Source: Enchytraeus crypticus
Taxonomy: Eukaryota > Annelida > Clitellata > Enchytraeida > Enchytraeidae
DNA: 64,000 nucleotides
Direction: 5' to 3'
Assembly: GCA_905160935.1 (NCBI GenBank)
Contig: CAJHZI010000240.1
Location: 1,823,501 to 1,887,500, forward strand
The notes below the pieces were generated by a model that saw nothing but the letters and a program-made list of their open reading frames with translations, did no database searches and was not told the DNA's origin. The translations under genes and the position numbers were made by a program. Position 1 is the first letter of the stretch. The number at the start of each line of letters is the position of its first letter. This document shows positions 29,129 to 41,953 of the stretch, one piece after another.

Positions 29129-30176
29129 TCAAGTAGAGTAGAGGGCACAGCTGACGATTGTCTGAAATAGCCATAGAGTATCATATCTCTTCTCTCCGTT
29201 ATGTAGACAAGAATTAAGGTTGCATTCTGTGCCCGCCGGACAACAAGTTAAATCTCCAGAACAACACGTACCCTAAAATATTAATCAAGCAATGAAAATA
29301 TGTCAGTCAAAACATCAAACAAAATCAATTAGTTAAAGTCCGGGAGTCAATCAATGAATTACGTTGTTGATGATCGTCTTAAATTATTGCGATATATATC
29401 AGGTCCTCAAATATATTCTTTAGATTCTTCATGCGGAATCGAAAGAATTCTTTACGTAATATATACTAAACCCCGTGTTGTGCTCGGGTGTGGTTGGACC
29501 ACGGCAGAATTGGGCAACCGCAATCAATCTGCCGCGTGTACGTAAGAGGCGACTAAAGGCAGGAGCTGAGGATGGCAAGAGGGGACCCACCTCACCATGA
29601 AGTATTTTCCCCCAGGATTAAATGGTAATTAATCCACCAAACTGAGGAAGGCAACGGGAAACCACCTCAGAAGCCATATTTTCCCAAGCTATAGGTTACA
29701 TAAGGTATGGATAAGGCATAGACTTTGTGAAGGGATTAACTTGTTGATCTAAGGAGTGCTCTTATGGAGCGATAAAACAGACTTTGAGTATGAATATGTA
29801 CCTTGAACCTGCCACTTGGCAGTGCACTGAAGAAGAAGATACTAAACTATTGCATCTTTAAAATAGAACAAATTAGTACATCTAAGAGTAACTCTTCAGA
29901 AGCAAATATCTCTAGTACAATCTTAATATCGCTTAATGTTTAATGATTAAAAAGTTGACAAATAAAGATAGCGTTACTTACATTCTCATAGGGACAGCAT
30001 AAATATTTACTGGCAGCATTACAACAAGGTTGGAAGAATGGGCAGAATTCGCCGTCAGGACACGTTGAACCCTTAAAGTCTTCGCAGCCCTCAACGACGC
30101 TACGACACAAGATGATCACGGCTACGCAAACGACTAAGACGAACATGCGTCTAGAATTAGAAGCTGAGAGAGTCAT
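29129..30176 (-). CDS. Granulin array copy C, secreted single-granulin protein
   Basis: Coding exons 29982-30176 (65 codons) and 29129-29272 (47 codons plus TGA) join in phase 0 with a GTAAGT donor and a TTTTAG acceptor. A signal peptide (hydrophobic core FVLVVCVAVIIL, cleavage near VVEG) precedes one 12-cysteine granulin domain: C-x5-C-x5-CC-x7-CC-x6-CC-x5-CC-x5-C-x4-C. Granulins are secreted growth- or immune-related peptides in animals. The tail after the last Cys is not conserved among copies. The acceptor before the ATG is intact, but the upstream 5' exon has lost its donor, so transcription from that promoter may splice aberrantly. Confidence 0.75.
29460..29835 (+). repeat. Dispersed repeat in the intron of copy C
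   Basis: The block from 'gggcaaccgcaatcaatctg' through 'gaaaccacctcagaagccat' to 'gaagggattaacttgttgat' recurs in degraded form at 63230-63480. It has the look of a LINE 3' UTR. It separates the two coding exons of copy C. Confidence 0.45.
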
Positions 30177-30950
30177 GATCAGAGAAAGGAGTGACTGAAA
30201 ATAATGTTCATTATTACTATGTAATTAGTGTAATTGTGTAATAGTATATGATAAGACTTTAATTGTTAGGCCTCTAATAGTGCAAATTTTATAACAGTTC
30301 TATTAGGATAACAGTTAATGCATTACAACAGTCCCCATACCCCCTCCCAAAGATCAATGGAATATCATGTTAGATGATTTAAGTTAATGATCCACTCATA
30401 TGCTGACATGAAGAGAAAACGGAAGACCCCGAAGAGCGGAGGCGCAATTTACTATGGACTCACTTCCAATGACTTTAATATAAATGAAATATATTACCGA
30501 AAAGCTTTATGCATATTTATACATACCATTAATGCATTTAAATACCAACTAAAACTATTAACTAACATCAATGTCAGTCAGGTTAGATTGATTTAAACTG
30601 TAGGGATCAGTTTTGGAATAGTTAACTTGACGAAAAGATATAGGAATAACTTGAAAACCGAAGAAGTGAGCTCCGGGATCTTTTGCTCCAGTCAGGTTCC
30701 AGAGGCTTAGTATTGATACGGGTCTGGAACGAAGCCCCCAGTAAGTGATGTCATTTTTACAATAACGTTTTCAAATGGATAGCATTTAATACCATACTGG
30801 ACTTACGGCTACTGAACGTACCATTGAAATAAATAAAAAAAAAAAATGTGTTTTAAAAAGTTGTAGATAGGCCTATATATAAAATAAAATTAGTCTGTGA
30901 AATTTGTAAAACCAAAACATATTTCTCTCTCTCCAACTACTTCTCTTTAT

Positions 30951-30987
<37 letters not shown>

Positions 30988-32029
30988 ACAACAATTAAAG
31001 CAAGAGTTCCTATTTCTGTGAGCAAATTTACATATGATCAATTTAACCAAATTGAATAATATAAGCCAACTAGGATTTCCTTTCCGAGATTCAATGGCCA
31101 ATTGAAATTTATAAAAGAAGGATAACATGGTCGGCAGTAAGAATTTTATTGCCATCAAATACCGATAGGGCTTGAACCTCGTCGAGTAATATTGACGGAG
31201 AGTGAGGTTGCAGTTTTACTTTGATCACTGCAGTGAGATATTAGGGAGATAGACAATGACCTTTTCCATATAGGAAGTTTAATTTCGAACACACTTAAGT
31301 TTAGTTAAAGCTAGGAAACAATAAAGCGGAACATTTCCGGCTTCCCCACAAATCCCCCTGGTCTCAATCTCTCTTCGTTACCGTTAATTTCATTTTAAAC
31401 CGCACAAATATCATTTGGTCAGCTCTTACCGTCACATACGAGATTTCGACCATAGAAATGGTCAATACTAAGATATTACAATATTACTGCAACAAACATT
31501 ATCTATGATCTAAATCTCACAGAAGTTACAAGTAAAGCTTTCCCATTAAGTCTAAACTTATGCAAAACAATATGTGTTCTTAGAGAGGACTAGCTAAATA
31601 TATGTTTGTCCTCCTGGACTTGGCCTCGACTCCACTATCTCCACTACTGGTTGACTCTTCCCTCTAATATCCAGCTCAGGACCAAGACTTCTGGACCTTA
31701 ACTCTGAAGTATATGTAGCTTAATTAAGATCTGCTAGGCGTTTAAATCCCAGAATAGTTCCATCCGCAGTTGAATAATAAATAATATTTGGTTGTTTTAT
31801 AATTATGCTTGGTCAATTAAATATAAAAATTCAAGTATAATAGCTCTGTTAACTGAAAGTGCAGTATACAGAACCCAACACTGTGCAAACTATGCAGTAT
31901 TTTCCTTATATATTATAACTGTCACTACCTAAGAACTGTTTGAGTCCTAAATACATGTATTTGGAAATTCGTCATGTCGCAAACACTGAGTGTTTTGGAT
32001 CGATGATAATTCAAAATAAAGACTCAGCA
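30177..32029. other. First intron of granulin copy C
   Basis: AT-rich with (TA)n at 30948-30988. The 31560-31990 block is homologous to introns of copies B, D and E. No gene. Confidence 0.5.
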
Positions 32030-32141
32030 AAGAAAACGTTTTCTGAGTAGTCAGAGAAGAGAGTGAACCAAGTATGAGCACAAACCTTTTAGTAAACCTC
32101 TGATTCCGCAACCTCGTCAGTGGTAGGCTACCTATTTTATA
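32030..32141 (-). promoter_or_regulatory. TATA box and 5' exon of copy C, donor lost
   Basis: TATAAAA (32141-32135) and the conserved GGAATCAGAGGTTTACTAAA block are present. Where the other copies have CGGTAAGA this copy reads CAGAAAAC, so the canonical splice donor is gone. Confidence 0.55.
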
Positions 32142-32513
32142 AACGCCTATTAGAGGTTGAAAATCAATACGTCATATAATTTATTGTCAGTCATAAATTA
32201 GAGTTGAGATAACATAGATATAGTCAAACCGAATATTAAATTATGTAAGTATGAAAGCACAAGCCATCAGTCCAAAACTAATTGTATTGAAATACGTGAT
32301 AGAATTTTTAAACTTCCTAATTATGTAGCTTAGTTAGATCTATAAATATTTCAAATTAAAAACTTCAAAACTTATCGCTACGATATACATTATATATTAG
32401 TGCACTGCTTTACCGATGTACCATGGTATACAACGCATTCACACTATGCTTTGTTCCGCTTACCCCTGTCCACATATGAGTTTATCTTTAAATCTTCTAA
32501 CATACCTAATCTC

Positions 32514-32589
<76 letters not shown>

Positions 32590-33855
32590 CTTATTTAAGT
32601 AATGCGCCTGTTCCCAGCCTGGGCGGTCAAGGTCATGTTTCTCCATATATCTCTTCTGCACTGCTGCTCTGTCTGATCATTTCTATTTCCGTTATTTGCA
32701 TCCATTTGCTAAGACATCTATTCCACGAACCAATGAACATATCGAACGAGAGTCTAATAAATATAAGGGAATATCGAATGAAACTCAATTCCAATAGAAA
32801 TGAGTCATATACATGTAAGTTCACATCCACGGCTGGATCTTTAAGTCATCTAACGTGATATACCATTATATTTGGGAAATTCTGCTAATGAAGAGGTGGT
32901 GCCCCTAAGCCCGATTCATCTTTGAATAGCCTTTACTGGGCAGGGTCGCCATTCCCTGAGAAAAACTCTGATGTCTAGCTGAATTTTATAAAATAATATT
33001 CTCTGGCTCTTTTGTTTTGGTGAATTTATAGAACTTTGAAAATTGATTTAACTAAAAAATTTCTCAAGTTTCGCTACTATGTTGCTCTATATTTTAGGTA
33101 TAAAGAACATTAGATTGTACTCAAAAGTCTCTTCCAAATTTTATGTCTATTCTTCTACATGAGAGAGAGAGAAATCATTTAGACATACCACGGGAATTAA
33201 CAATTAGGTCAATATCGCACAAATTTATTTTAAGATGCAATTCATTGCCATAGAGACAGGTTAAAGCAACTTAATCGGTGTACATGTAAACTTAACGCCT
33301 AAAGGCTACGAAGATAAAATTTAATGGCTTGAATCAGTTGCATGTAAATGTAAATTGAGTTGAAACGCTCATTATTATTAAACGTCTCCTATATATCCCA
33401 AACATAACTATAGTCATATTCTAACACTAATCTTAACCCTAATCATTTGACATGTTAGTGCTGACATGTTAGTTTTGAAACCTGGGCACAACCATGGTTT
33501 GTCAGCATTACCTAATTACGCTAAGTGAAAATTGCAATTAGCACTTCTTTGAAACAAATGCGACTCTTGACTATTTAATTAATTGTAATCTTCGCCAAAA
33601 ACACGAATCGCCACAACAATTGTTAGTTACTCAGGATAGGCCTAATTAGTTCGCATCTAATTATAAAAGTAATTCAAGTAAATGGTAAGTTTAAACTTCT
33701 CCAAAACGTTCAACACAGCAGAGCATAGCAATTCTTTGATATAATTACATGTACTTTCAGAAAGTTAACGTCTAGATATCTGTTCTTGTTCTTATTCTTT
33801 CTTCTAATAACACACTCTAGAAATTCACTACTCATAACATGTAGCCTAATATACA
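32142..33855. other. Intergenic region between copies C and D
   Basis: Holds a LINE 3'-end fragment (32405-32515), a long (TA)n tract (32517-32585), and then the block CAGCCTGGGCGGTCAAGGTC that also follows (TA)n at 38690 and 41650. The remainder matches the B-C intergenic region. No gene. Confidence 0.5.
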
Positions 33856-34610
33856 CTAATATGTACACTGTAGTGTACACATTTTTTCTTTAATATCATA
33901 CATGTATTTATTTGCCGACATCGCAACTGGATGGAGCCAGTGGCGACGTCGGTAAGATATTCGACCGCAGATGTTCTTTAGTAGACAAGAATCAACGATG
34001 CATTTTGCGCCCTTCGGACAACAAGTTAAAACGTCAGGACAACATATACCCTAAAATATCAATTAATCAATGAAAATATGTCAATCAAGAAATAAATCAA
34101 AATCAATGAGTTAAAGTCCGTGAGTCAATCAATAAATTAAATGATTGGTGATCAACTTAAATTATTGCGATTTGTATCAGATCCTCAAATTTATTCTTTA
34201 GATTCTTCATGCGGAATCGAGAGTTTTTATTTTAAAATTTCCTGAATTATTTTAACTTTAATGTAGAACAAATTAGAACATTTAAGAACAAATCAAACTT
34301 CAGAAGCAAATCCATTTGGAACAATATTAATATCGCTTAATGTTCAATGATTAATTAATAGGCACTTGAAGATGGCGTTACTTACATGATCATAAGGGCA
34401 GCACAAATGTCTATTTCTAGCTTTACAGCAGGGTTGGAAACCTGGGCAGAATTCGAAGTTTGAACATGTTGTACCCCTTTTTGGTTTAAAATCCCACTCT
34501 GTACCCATAATTTGTTTAGAACCCCTCACGGCATCAGGGTACAATACGATCACGACATAGCAAGCCACTGAGATGAAGAGACGTAGTGAATGAGAAGCTG
34601 AGAGAGACAT
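33856..34610 (-). CDS. Granulin array copy D, secreted single-granulin protein with chimeric tail
   Basis: Coding exons 34386-34610 (75 codons) and 33856-34050 (64 codons plus TAG) have intact donor, acceptors and phase. The signal peptide has core LFISVACYVVIVLY. A 10-12 residue insertion (MGTEWDFKPKRG) precedes the first Cys. All 12 granulin cysteines are present (CPGFQPCC, HLCCPYDH, ICCPDVLTCC, KCIVDSC). After the last conserved Cys the frame runs about 42 residues further. Most of this (CGRISYRRRHWLHPVA...) is encoded by the antisense of a tRNA-derived SINE piece at 33935-33985. Its promoter (37489-37584) has a weaker CATAAAA box but an intact 5' donor. Confidence 0.8.
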
Positions 34611-34673
34611 GATCAGAGACTCGAGTTACTGAAAATAACGTTCATTATAGCAACGTAATAGTCGTAATAGTGA

Positions 34674-34828
34674 AATAGCCTAATGATAAGAGTTTAATAA
34701 TTCCAGTATAACAATTTAATTATTAATTGATTGCAATTAGAATAACAGAGTTCATCAGCTCCGTTATGCTAATTGCAATCAAATAAAAATTAAACTATTA
34801 TACTGGAATTATTAGCCTCTTATCATTG
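34674..34828. repeat. Long imperfect inverted repeat in the intron of copy D
   Basis: The arm AATGATAAGAGTTTAATAATTCCAG... returns inverted as CTGGAATTATTAGCCTCTTATCATT, about 70 bp per arm with a small loop near 34752. The left arm corresponds to intron sequence also seen in copy E (40460-40530), so the right arm is an inverted duplication. Confidence 0.75.
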
Positions 34829-36410
34829 CAGACGATATATCTTTACTTGCAAACAATAGTCATCTACTGCAAGAAATGACATCAGCTGTCAAGGTCGATT
34901 CGATTTATATTAGTATGTATTTAGTATGTATTTGTAATTGTATTTCTAGTAAAGTATTTACTAATACTGCTGGATAAGTAAAGTTAAGATTTAAAGTATT
35001 GAGTTTTATTAAAGTAAGATCTTAGGCGGTAGCTAAGCTTGGACAAGTGACCAATGAGGGCATGCCTAAACAGGAAGGAGGGAGAGATCCAAGATGGAAG
35101 CGTGACAACACGGACGTAAAACGTGCTAAATTGAAAAGAGATTTAGGAGATGCGAAGAATCTCAATAATAGACGAATACATCGAAATATTCTAACCTGGG
35201 GATAATACTAGAAGGTATCCTAGTAGGCGAATAGTCGAGAGGAAAGTTAAGTAAAGTGTAGGAATTTATGCTAAAGAGCGTATTAGTAATTTGTATGTCA
35301 AAAGTAATTGTATGCAATATAAAGTACTTGCTTTGGCGATATATTTAAAGTGAACTGTAATTAGATAGAAAGCATAATTTAAAGTTATTCGAATTTCGTG
35401 TAGACGTGTTATTTGAAATCGTTTTAGTTTTCGTTCTACTATATATCCGTGTATTATTTTATTTCTTTTCGTATTAAATTAATATTTAATTTAATACAGT
35501 CGTTGAAGTTATCAATCACATATTAAGATATCTAGATTCAGTTAAATCGAGGACAGGTAAAAGTTCCAAAATAATCACTAGAGGCAGTTTATTAGGATTT
35601 TAAATTCTGGACTACTTGATGTCAGGTCCTCATTTTACCTCTGATTAAAAATTGTAGAATCAGGTTCCTGACATCAGCATTAGAAGAAAATGCTGCAAAG
35701 GTTGGATTAATAAATGGCTCTGAAAAGACAAAAATCCTCACAACAGCATTGGCCGACCTATTTACGATAACAGTTAATCAAAGCGAAGTTGAAAGGGTAA
35801 AAATGTTTAAGTATCTAGGCAGTACAATATCACAAAAAGGATCACGTGAAAGAGATGTGGAACGTAAAATCGGTAAAGCATATGAAGTCTTCCAAAAGCT
35901 CCAATATATTTGTAAGAGTAATACAATTGAGGTGGGAATAAATATAAAAATATCTCCAACAATTATTCAACCAGTTTTAATGTATGCATTTGAAACCTGG
36001 AAAAGAACTAATAAAATAAAGCACAAATTAAACTCTTTTCAACAATGATGCCTCGGAAGAATATTAAATATCCACTATTGGGACCATGTCAAAAATGAAG
36101 CAGTAGGACTACTCGAAAGGAGAGACAAAAGAAATTAGATGAAATTGTATCTGAGAGACAATTGAGGTTTTTAGGTCATTTACTGAGTATGTCTGAGGAT
36201 AGAAACGCAAAGACAGCTGTATAACTGGAAGTCAACTCAAGGACAAAGGAAACGAATAAGACCTTGATGTACTTGGCTAAGTACGATCAGCAGGGATTTG
36301 AGAGCATTAAATATTTCACGGGAATTTGCTGTGAAGATTGCTAAGTACAGTAACGAATGGAGGAATGTTGTTGCCCTATGTTCTGTACAGAACGCAAGGA
36401 AGTAATGATG
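34829..36410 (+). mobile_element. Non-LTR retrotransposon reverse transcriptase relic, split by an insertion
   Basis: The RT motif ADDISLLANNSHLLQEMTSA (34830-34886) is interrupted by a 782-bp insertion and resumes at 35669 (LTSALEENAAKVGLIN). It continues through VERVKMFKYLGSTISQKGS (35785-35850) and the C-terminal thumb region, with a TGA at about 36046 and later stops. This matches the C-terminal half of a LINE polyprotein. Dead copy in the first intron of granulin copy D. Confidence 0.8.
34887..35668. mobile_element. 782-bp insertion with a 10-bp target duplication
   Basis: TGACATCAGC occurs on both sides (34877-34886 and 35669-35678), exactly where the host LINE reading frame is interrupted. 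The insert begins TGTCAAGGTCG and ends AGGTTCC. It has no obvious TIRs and no long ORF. A non-autonomous retroposon is most likely. I do not recognise the family. Confidence 0.6.
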
Positions 36411-37488
36411 AGAACAACAGAGTTATGATTTTTTAAAACAATTAAAGCTAGAGTTCTTATTTTAGTGAAAAATTTATACATTGTCAATTTTACAAATTCC
36501 ACACTATATTAAGAATTCCTTCCCAAGATCCAAAGGCCAATTGAAATTCAAAAGAAAGGATAGCATCTTAGGCAACAAGCCACGCTGTACAAAGTACAGC
36601 GCCCTAAATTTGTAGGGCTTAAACCACGTCGAGTAATATGTATTTAAGCAGAAAGAGAGGTTGCAGCTCTACTTACATTAGCTAGCTCCAGTAAAGGAGC
36701 TAGCTAATGGCTAGATCCCTGAGGGAAGGCAGATTTCAAATAAGTCTCTGACTGCGTTTAAGTTAATCTTAGTTAAAACCGCACATCCATTAATTAGTTA
36801 GCTCTTACCGTTACACAAGAGAATTCGACCTTTAAATTAAAGCACATTAGACTATGGGAAATTAAGACTAAGGTTATAAAATATTACTACACTTAGCATT
36901 ATCTAAACGCCACAGAAGTTACAGGTAAAGCTAACTAAGATTAGACTAATCTAAAAAACACGAGTACTTAAGAGACGACAAACTAACAATACGCTTGTTC
37001 TAAACGACTAGTCCTCGACTCCAAACTCCGCACTGCTGGTTGACACTTCATTCTACTAGATAGCTAGAGCGAAGACCAGTAGCCAACGTCTTTACCTCTA
37101 CTCTGAAGAGCTTAAGAGCTATTCGGTGTTTACATCTTTATGTAGTTTCTCATTAATTGAAGAAATTAAATTTAAATATTTAAAACTATCTGAGGATGAG
37201 AGGAGGCGTAATTGGTCTATTTACAAAGAATTTGTAATTTTAAAATTATGCTTGTTCCAATATTCAAATTCAAATATAAAAACACCGAGCTAACGCTAAG
37301 CGAACAATCTCGAACCAGGCACTGTGAACACTGTAGGCCTAGTATTTGCTTTATATTTTATGACTTTCACCACTTAAACACGTTTGGAGTCCCAAGTACA
37401 TGTATTTGGGAATTTGTCATGTAGTAAACCCGGAGTGTTTTCGATCGATGATAATTTAAAACGAAGACTCAACAATGAAAATTCTTAC
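36411..37488. other. First intron of copy D, distal part
   Basis: Homologous to the first introns of copies B, C and E, with a short inverted repeat (TAGCTAGCTCC...GGAGCTAGCTA, about 36680-36710). No gene. Confidence 0.45.
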
Positions 37489-37584
37489 CGAGTAGCCAGA
37501 GAAGAGAGAACAAAATTTGAGCACAAAACGTTTAGTGAACCTCTGATGCTGCAACTCAGTCAATGGTTGACTGCCTATTTTATG
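37489..37584 (-). promoter_or_regulatory. Promoter and non-coding 5' exon of copy D
   Basis: CATAAAA (37584-37578) replaces the usual TATAAAA. The block GCATCAGAGGTTCACTAAAC and donor CGGTAAGA (37488-37483) are conserved. Confidence 0.55.
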
Positions 37585-37599
37585 AACGTCTATTAGCGG

Positions 37600-37851
37600 T
37601 TGAAAATCAATGCATAAAGTAAACTAATATCTGTCATAAATGATTGTTGTGATAAAATCCATAAAATAAATCCGATTATTAAATTCTGAAAATAATAAAT
37701 CACAAGCCACCAGTTTAACGAATAATTGTATTGAAATACGGTATTGATTTTAATATTTCTTATTTAGGTAGTTCAATTCGATCTACAAATATTTTAAAGT
37801 TATATCATCAAAGCTAATCGCTACACACACATGCATGAATATATATATATA

Positions 37852-37938
<87 letters not shown>

Positions 37939-38533
37939 CATTGTTATATAAAGGCGAAGGCCTTTTCTGCATTTAAACTTTCATTCATAACAAACATACA
38001 GACACACCCACAGACATACAAAATAAATAGTAAAAGTCATACGTGTTACTGTTCCTCTTGATAACTTAATTTTTCTGTTAACTACTCAGTTTCTCTTTTT
38101 ACAAAGTTACCCACTTACTTCAGTTGCCTAATCTCAGTTACTTACTTTTCTTAAAAGGAGACTAATATTGAAGAAGATGTGAAGAGGAAAGGATAAAGAA
38201 GAAAGAACAAGACATAAAGTCACTCAGAAGCACCCACCAACTAAGAAGAACCTTGAACTAACGTGCATGCTGATTATATAGTGTTCTACAGACGCACATA
38301 ATTTCATGAAAATAAACACACATATACGTAGACTAATAAATAATGCTACAAATTCCAATTACTTAACGGAAGTCACAGGCAAAGGTTATCATTGAAAGAA
38401 ATGGTCTAGTGTAAAATAGTTCTAGTGTATTATAGAAAGTGATCTACTTACATGAAGCTAATTAAGGATTAAAATCAAATTGAACAATAACATGGCCCAG
38501 GCCGAAACCGACGTAAGATACCAATCTACTACA

Positions 38534-38575
<42 letters not shown>

Positions 38576-38577
38576 AA

Positions 38578-38612
<35 letters not shown>

Positions 38613-39114
38613 GTATATATATATATACAGTATATATATATGTAAATATATATTTGTATATCTTGTTTAAGTAACGTGCCTGTTCCCAGCCTGGGCGGTC
38701 AAGGTCATGTTCATCCATGTTATCGGTCGGCACAACGGATATCATTAAGGTTGTGACCTCCAATTATCAGGCGCTTTATCTCATTGATATACATGTATAT
38801 TTAGCTGGAGTCACACTGCTAGCTATCAAATGCGTCCAGAGTTTGCGTACAGTGGAATGGCAAGAAACTATTTTGGATAATATTTTTGATAATAATTATT
38901 TCTCCTCAGCACGTGTTCTTTTTAGATCGTTTTGGGTGAATCGATTTGTAGTGACATGTGATGGGCGACGTCCATGACATCATCCTTGTATAAGGAAACG
39001 GACGTTAAACCTTTATTATTATTATTATTATTATTATTATAAACTGCGAAATAAACTGGAAAAAGACGAATAAGTAATCCTGGACAAAATGCAGCCAACC
39101 TCGCTCTACTTCCT

Positions 39115-39178
<64 letters not shown>

Positions 39179-39180
39179 CG

Positions 39181-39211
<31 letters not shown>

Positions 39212-40202
39212 TTATATATATACATATATTATCGAGAGTATGTCAAGGTGAAATAGGACTTGGAGTAAGACAGATAGACCGTTGATAAATTTATTAAGAA
39301 ATAGGAAGTAGAGATGGATAGGACACATTCTAAGGGGGGAGGGTCTATTAATGAAGAGGAAGGCGGAAGACAGAGAAGAGTGGTGGCGTTATGTACCATG
39401 GACCTGCCAGTAGGCAGTGCACAAAGAGAGAGATTAAAGAGACGAACAATCAATATAAATGCTCCATAATTACTTCATCGCGTATGTAGGCCTACGCATC
39501 GAGGTAAGCTGAAGATTATACTGATCAATGATCTTGGTAAGGTAAGGTGGATGAAGTAATCTCGTAATTTAAAGAAAATTCCTTCGTAATGTCAGTCTTA
39601 TCCAGTTTTCAGACAGATTAATGAAACATTCATGGAAAGGCTTAATATAAGGAATCAGATTACGCAAATTACGCAAATTAACAGAATTATGCAAAATTTA
39701 ATTATGTTAAGCAGATATGTTAATTCTAATCAAATAAATATGGATCAAAATTCAAAAGTATTTTGCACCATGTAATTATTGCTTATTAGTGCAGGGTATT
39801 ATTGGATTATTATAAACATCGCTCTCCTATGAATATTATTGGGGAGCAAAGTATCCTTTCGCCCTACAATATCGACAACAAAATTGGAACTTTCTTGAGT
39901 CTCCAATCTTGAAACCAGACCTCTTCCCCTAACTTATTGCATCGTTTCTTAGTGAGAAATTGAATCACCTTAAATATTGGGATATCTAGATCTATCAGGT
40001 CCTCAAACATAGGCCCTATTTCTTAAATATTTTCTCTTGGAATCCAGAGATTTTTTCATATTGCAATATACTGAATTATTTTAACATTAATATATAACAA
40101 ATCATCAATTTTGAGAAGCAAATCAGAATCGAACATCAATAGTTCAATCTTAATATCGCTTAACGTTTATTGATTAAATAAAGACGCAAAAGAGTTACTT
40201 AC
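37600..40202. other. Repeat-rich region where the last exon of copy E would be expected
   Basis: Contains (TA)n tracts at about 37832-37938, 38534-38660 and 39118-39230, and the CAGCCTGGGCGGTCAAGGTC repeat (38680). Also a SINE-like repeat ending in (ATT)n (38890-39040) and a reverse LINE 3' piece (39220-39440). Sequence at 39960-40060 is still homologous to the intron upstream of the last exon in copy C, but no GTCC...CCPxGTxC exon follows. Confidence 0.55.
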
Positions 40203-40397
40203 ATTCTCATAGGGGCAGCACAAATATTTATTGGTAGCATGACAGCATGGTTGAAAACCTGGGCAGAATTGGAAGTCTGGGCATGTTGTACCCATATAGT
40301 TTTCAGAACCCTCAATGGCAGCAGGATACAATGCGAACACGACAGTGCAAACCACTAAGACGAACAGACGACGTGAATGAGAAGCTGAGAGAGACAT
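40203..40397 (-). CDS. Granulin array copy E, first coding exon only
   Basis: 65 codons with ATG, a signal peptide (core LFVLVVCTVVFALY), six granulin cysteines (CPDFQFC, QPCC, YLCCPYEN), an intact acceptor (TTTTCAG) and GTAAGT donor (40202-40197). I can find no matching last exon in the next 6 kb leftward; repeats fill the place. Either the gene is truncated, or its first exon splices onto the last exon of copy D at 34050, which has the same phase. The half domain alone would lack six cysteines. The promoter and 5' exon are intact (41198-41290). Confidence 0.6.
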
Positions 40398-41197
40398 GAT
40401 CAGAGATAGGAGTGACTGAAAATAACGTTAATTATAGCAAATAAATTATTTTAATAGGATAATAGCCCTATGATAAGAGTTTAATAATTATAATAGTTTA
40501 ATTTTTATTTGATTTCAATTAGAATCACAGAGTAGGACTAATGATTTATTACAAAAATTAATCCAATAGTTACTATTTCTATGAAAAATTTACATATTAT
40601 CAATTTTACCAATTCCGCACAATATTAAGATATCCTTCCCAACATCCAAAGGCCAATTGAAATTCCTAACAGAAGGATAGTATTATTAGCAACAAGCCAT
40701 GCTGTTCAAAGTAAAGCGCCCTATAACTACAGGGCTGAAACCACGTGGGGTAATATGTAGTTATAGGGAGCGAGAGGTTGCAGTTCTATTTTACCTAGTA
40801 AAGGAGCTAGCTAGCTTGAGATATTCTGTGTTTAAATAGGCTATTCGTGTAGTTTCATATTGAGTGACATAATTAAATTTAAATATTCAAAGATATCTGA
40901 GGCTGGCTTGAGGCGTGAATAATTGTTTTTTTTTGGAAAGAATTGTAATTTTTTAATTATGCATGTTCTAAAATTTAAATTACAATATATTAACACTGAG
41001 GAACTCTAATTGCCAATCTCGAACCTGGCACTGCGTACACTATGTAGTGTTTGCCTTATATTTTAAGACTTTCACTACTTAGTACGTATAGAGTCCTAAA
41101 TACTGTACATCTATTTGGGAATTGGTCATGTCGTAAACACTGAGTGTTTTCGAGCGATGATACTTCAGAATGAAGACTCAACAAAGAAAAATCTTAC

Positions 41198-41290
41198 CTA
41201 GTAGCCAGAGAAGAGAGAGAACAGAATTTGAGCACAAAACGTTTAGTGAACGTCTGATTCTGCAGCGCTCACTGTGGTACCTAATTTATA
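41198..41290 (-). promoter_or_regulatory. Promoter and non-coding 5' exon of copy E
   Basis: TATAAAT (41290-41284), conserved block GCAGAATCAGACGTTCACTAA, and donor AGGTAAGA (41197-41192). Confidence 0.55.
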
Positions 41291-41547
41291 CGCGTCTTAG
41301 CAGGCTGAAAATCATTGCATAATGTACATTATTGTCAGTCATAACAAGGTGGTGAGATAAAATCGATAAAATCAATCCGGTTATTAAATTCTGAAAGTAA
41401 GAAAGCGCACGTCATCAGTCTTTTGACTAATTGTATTGAAATACGATAGTGAATTTTTATGTTTCTTATTTATGTTGTTTACTTGGTACTACAAATCTCC
41501 TAATGGAAAAACCTCAATGATATTCACTAAACACAGGCATATATACG

Positions 41548-41604
<57 letters not shown>

Positions 41605-41953
41605 GTAGATATAGGCCTATACTATAATTCAAATACCGCGCCTTTTCCCAGCCTGGGCGGTCAAGGTCATGTTCCTGCATATATCTCTTCTGTGTTGTTG
41701 CTCTCTCTAGTCATTTCTATTTCCGTGTTCTGCATTCACTTTGCCTAGACTTTTAATGAACGTCATCCTTTACCTACCTTACTTCGTTTGCCGTTTATAT
41801 TTCCTGTCACTGTGGTATTTGCAACCCATACTGTTTCCGAAAAAATTCATCTGCTGACGCCGTATTCGATTCAACAGATCACGACTTGTTGACTTGATAT
41901 AAATACACTTCTTCATTTGTAACGTGATCTAGGCCTCAATGGGATAATCGTAA

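Noticed and set aside
32400-32858. ORFs with long YIYIYI stretches, here and at 37831, 38458, 41436, 52677 and 58749
   Set aside because: Translations of (TA)n tracts; not genes.
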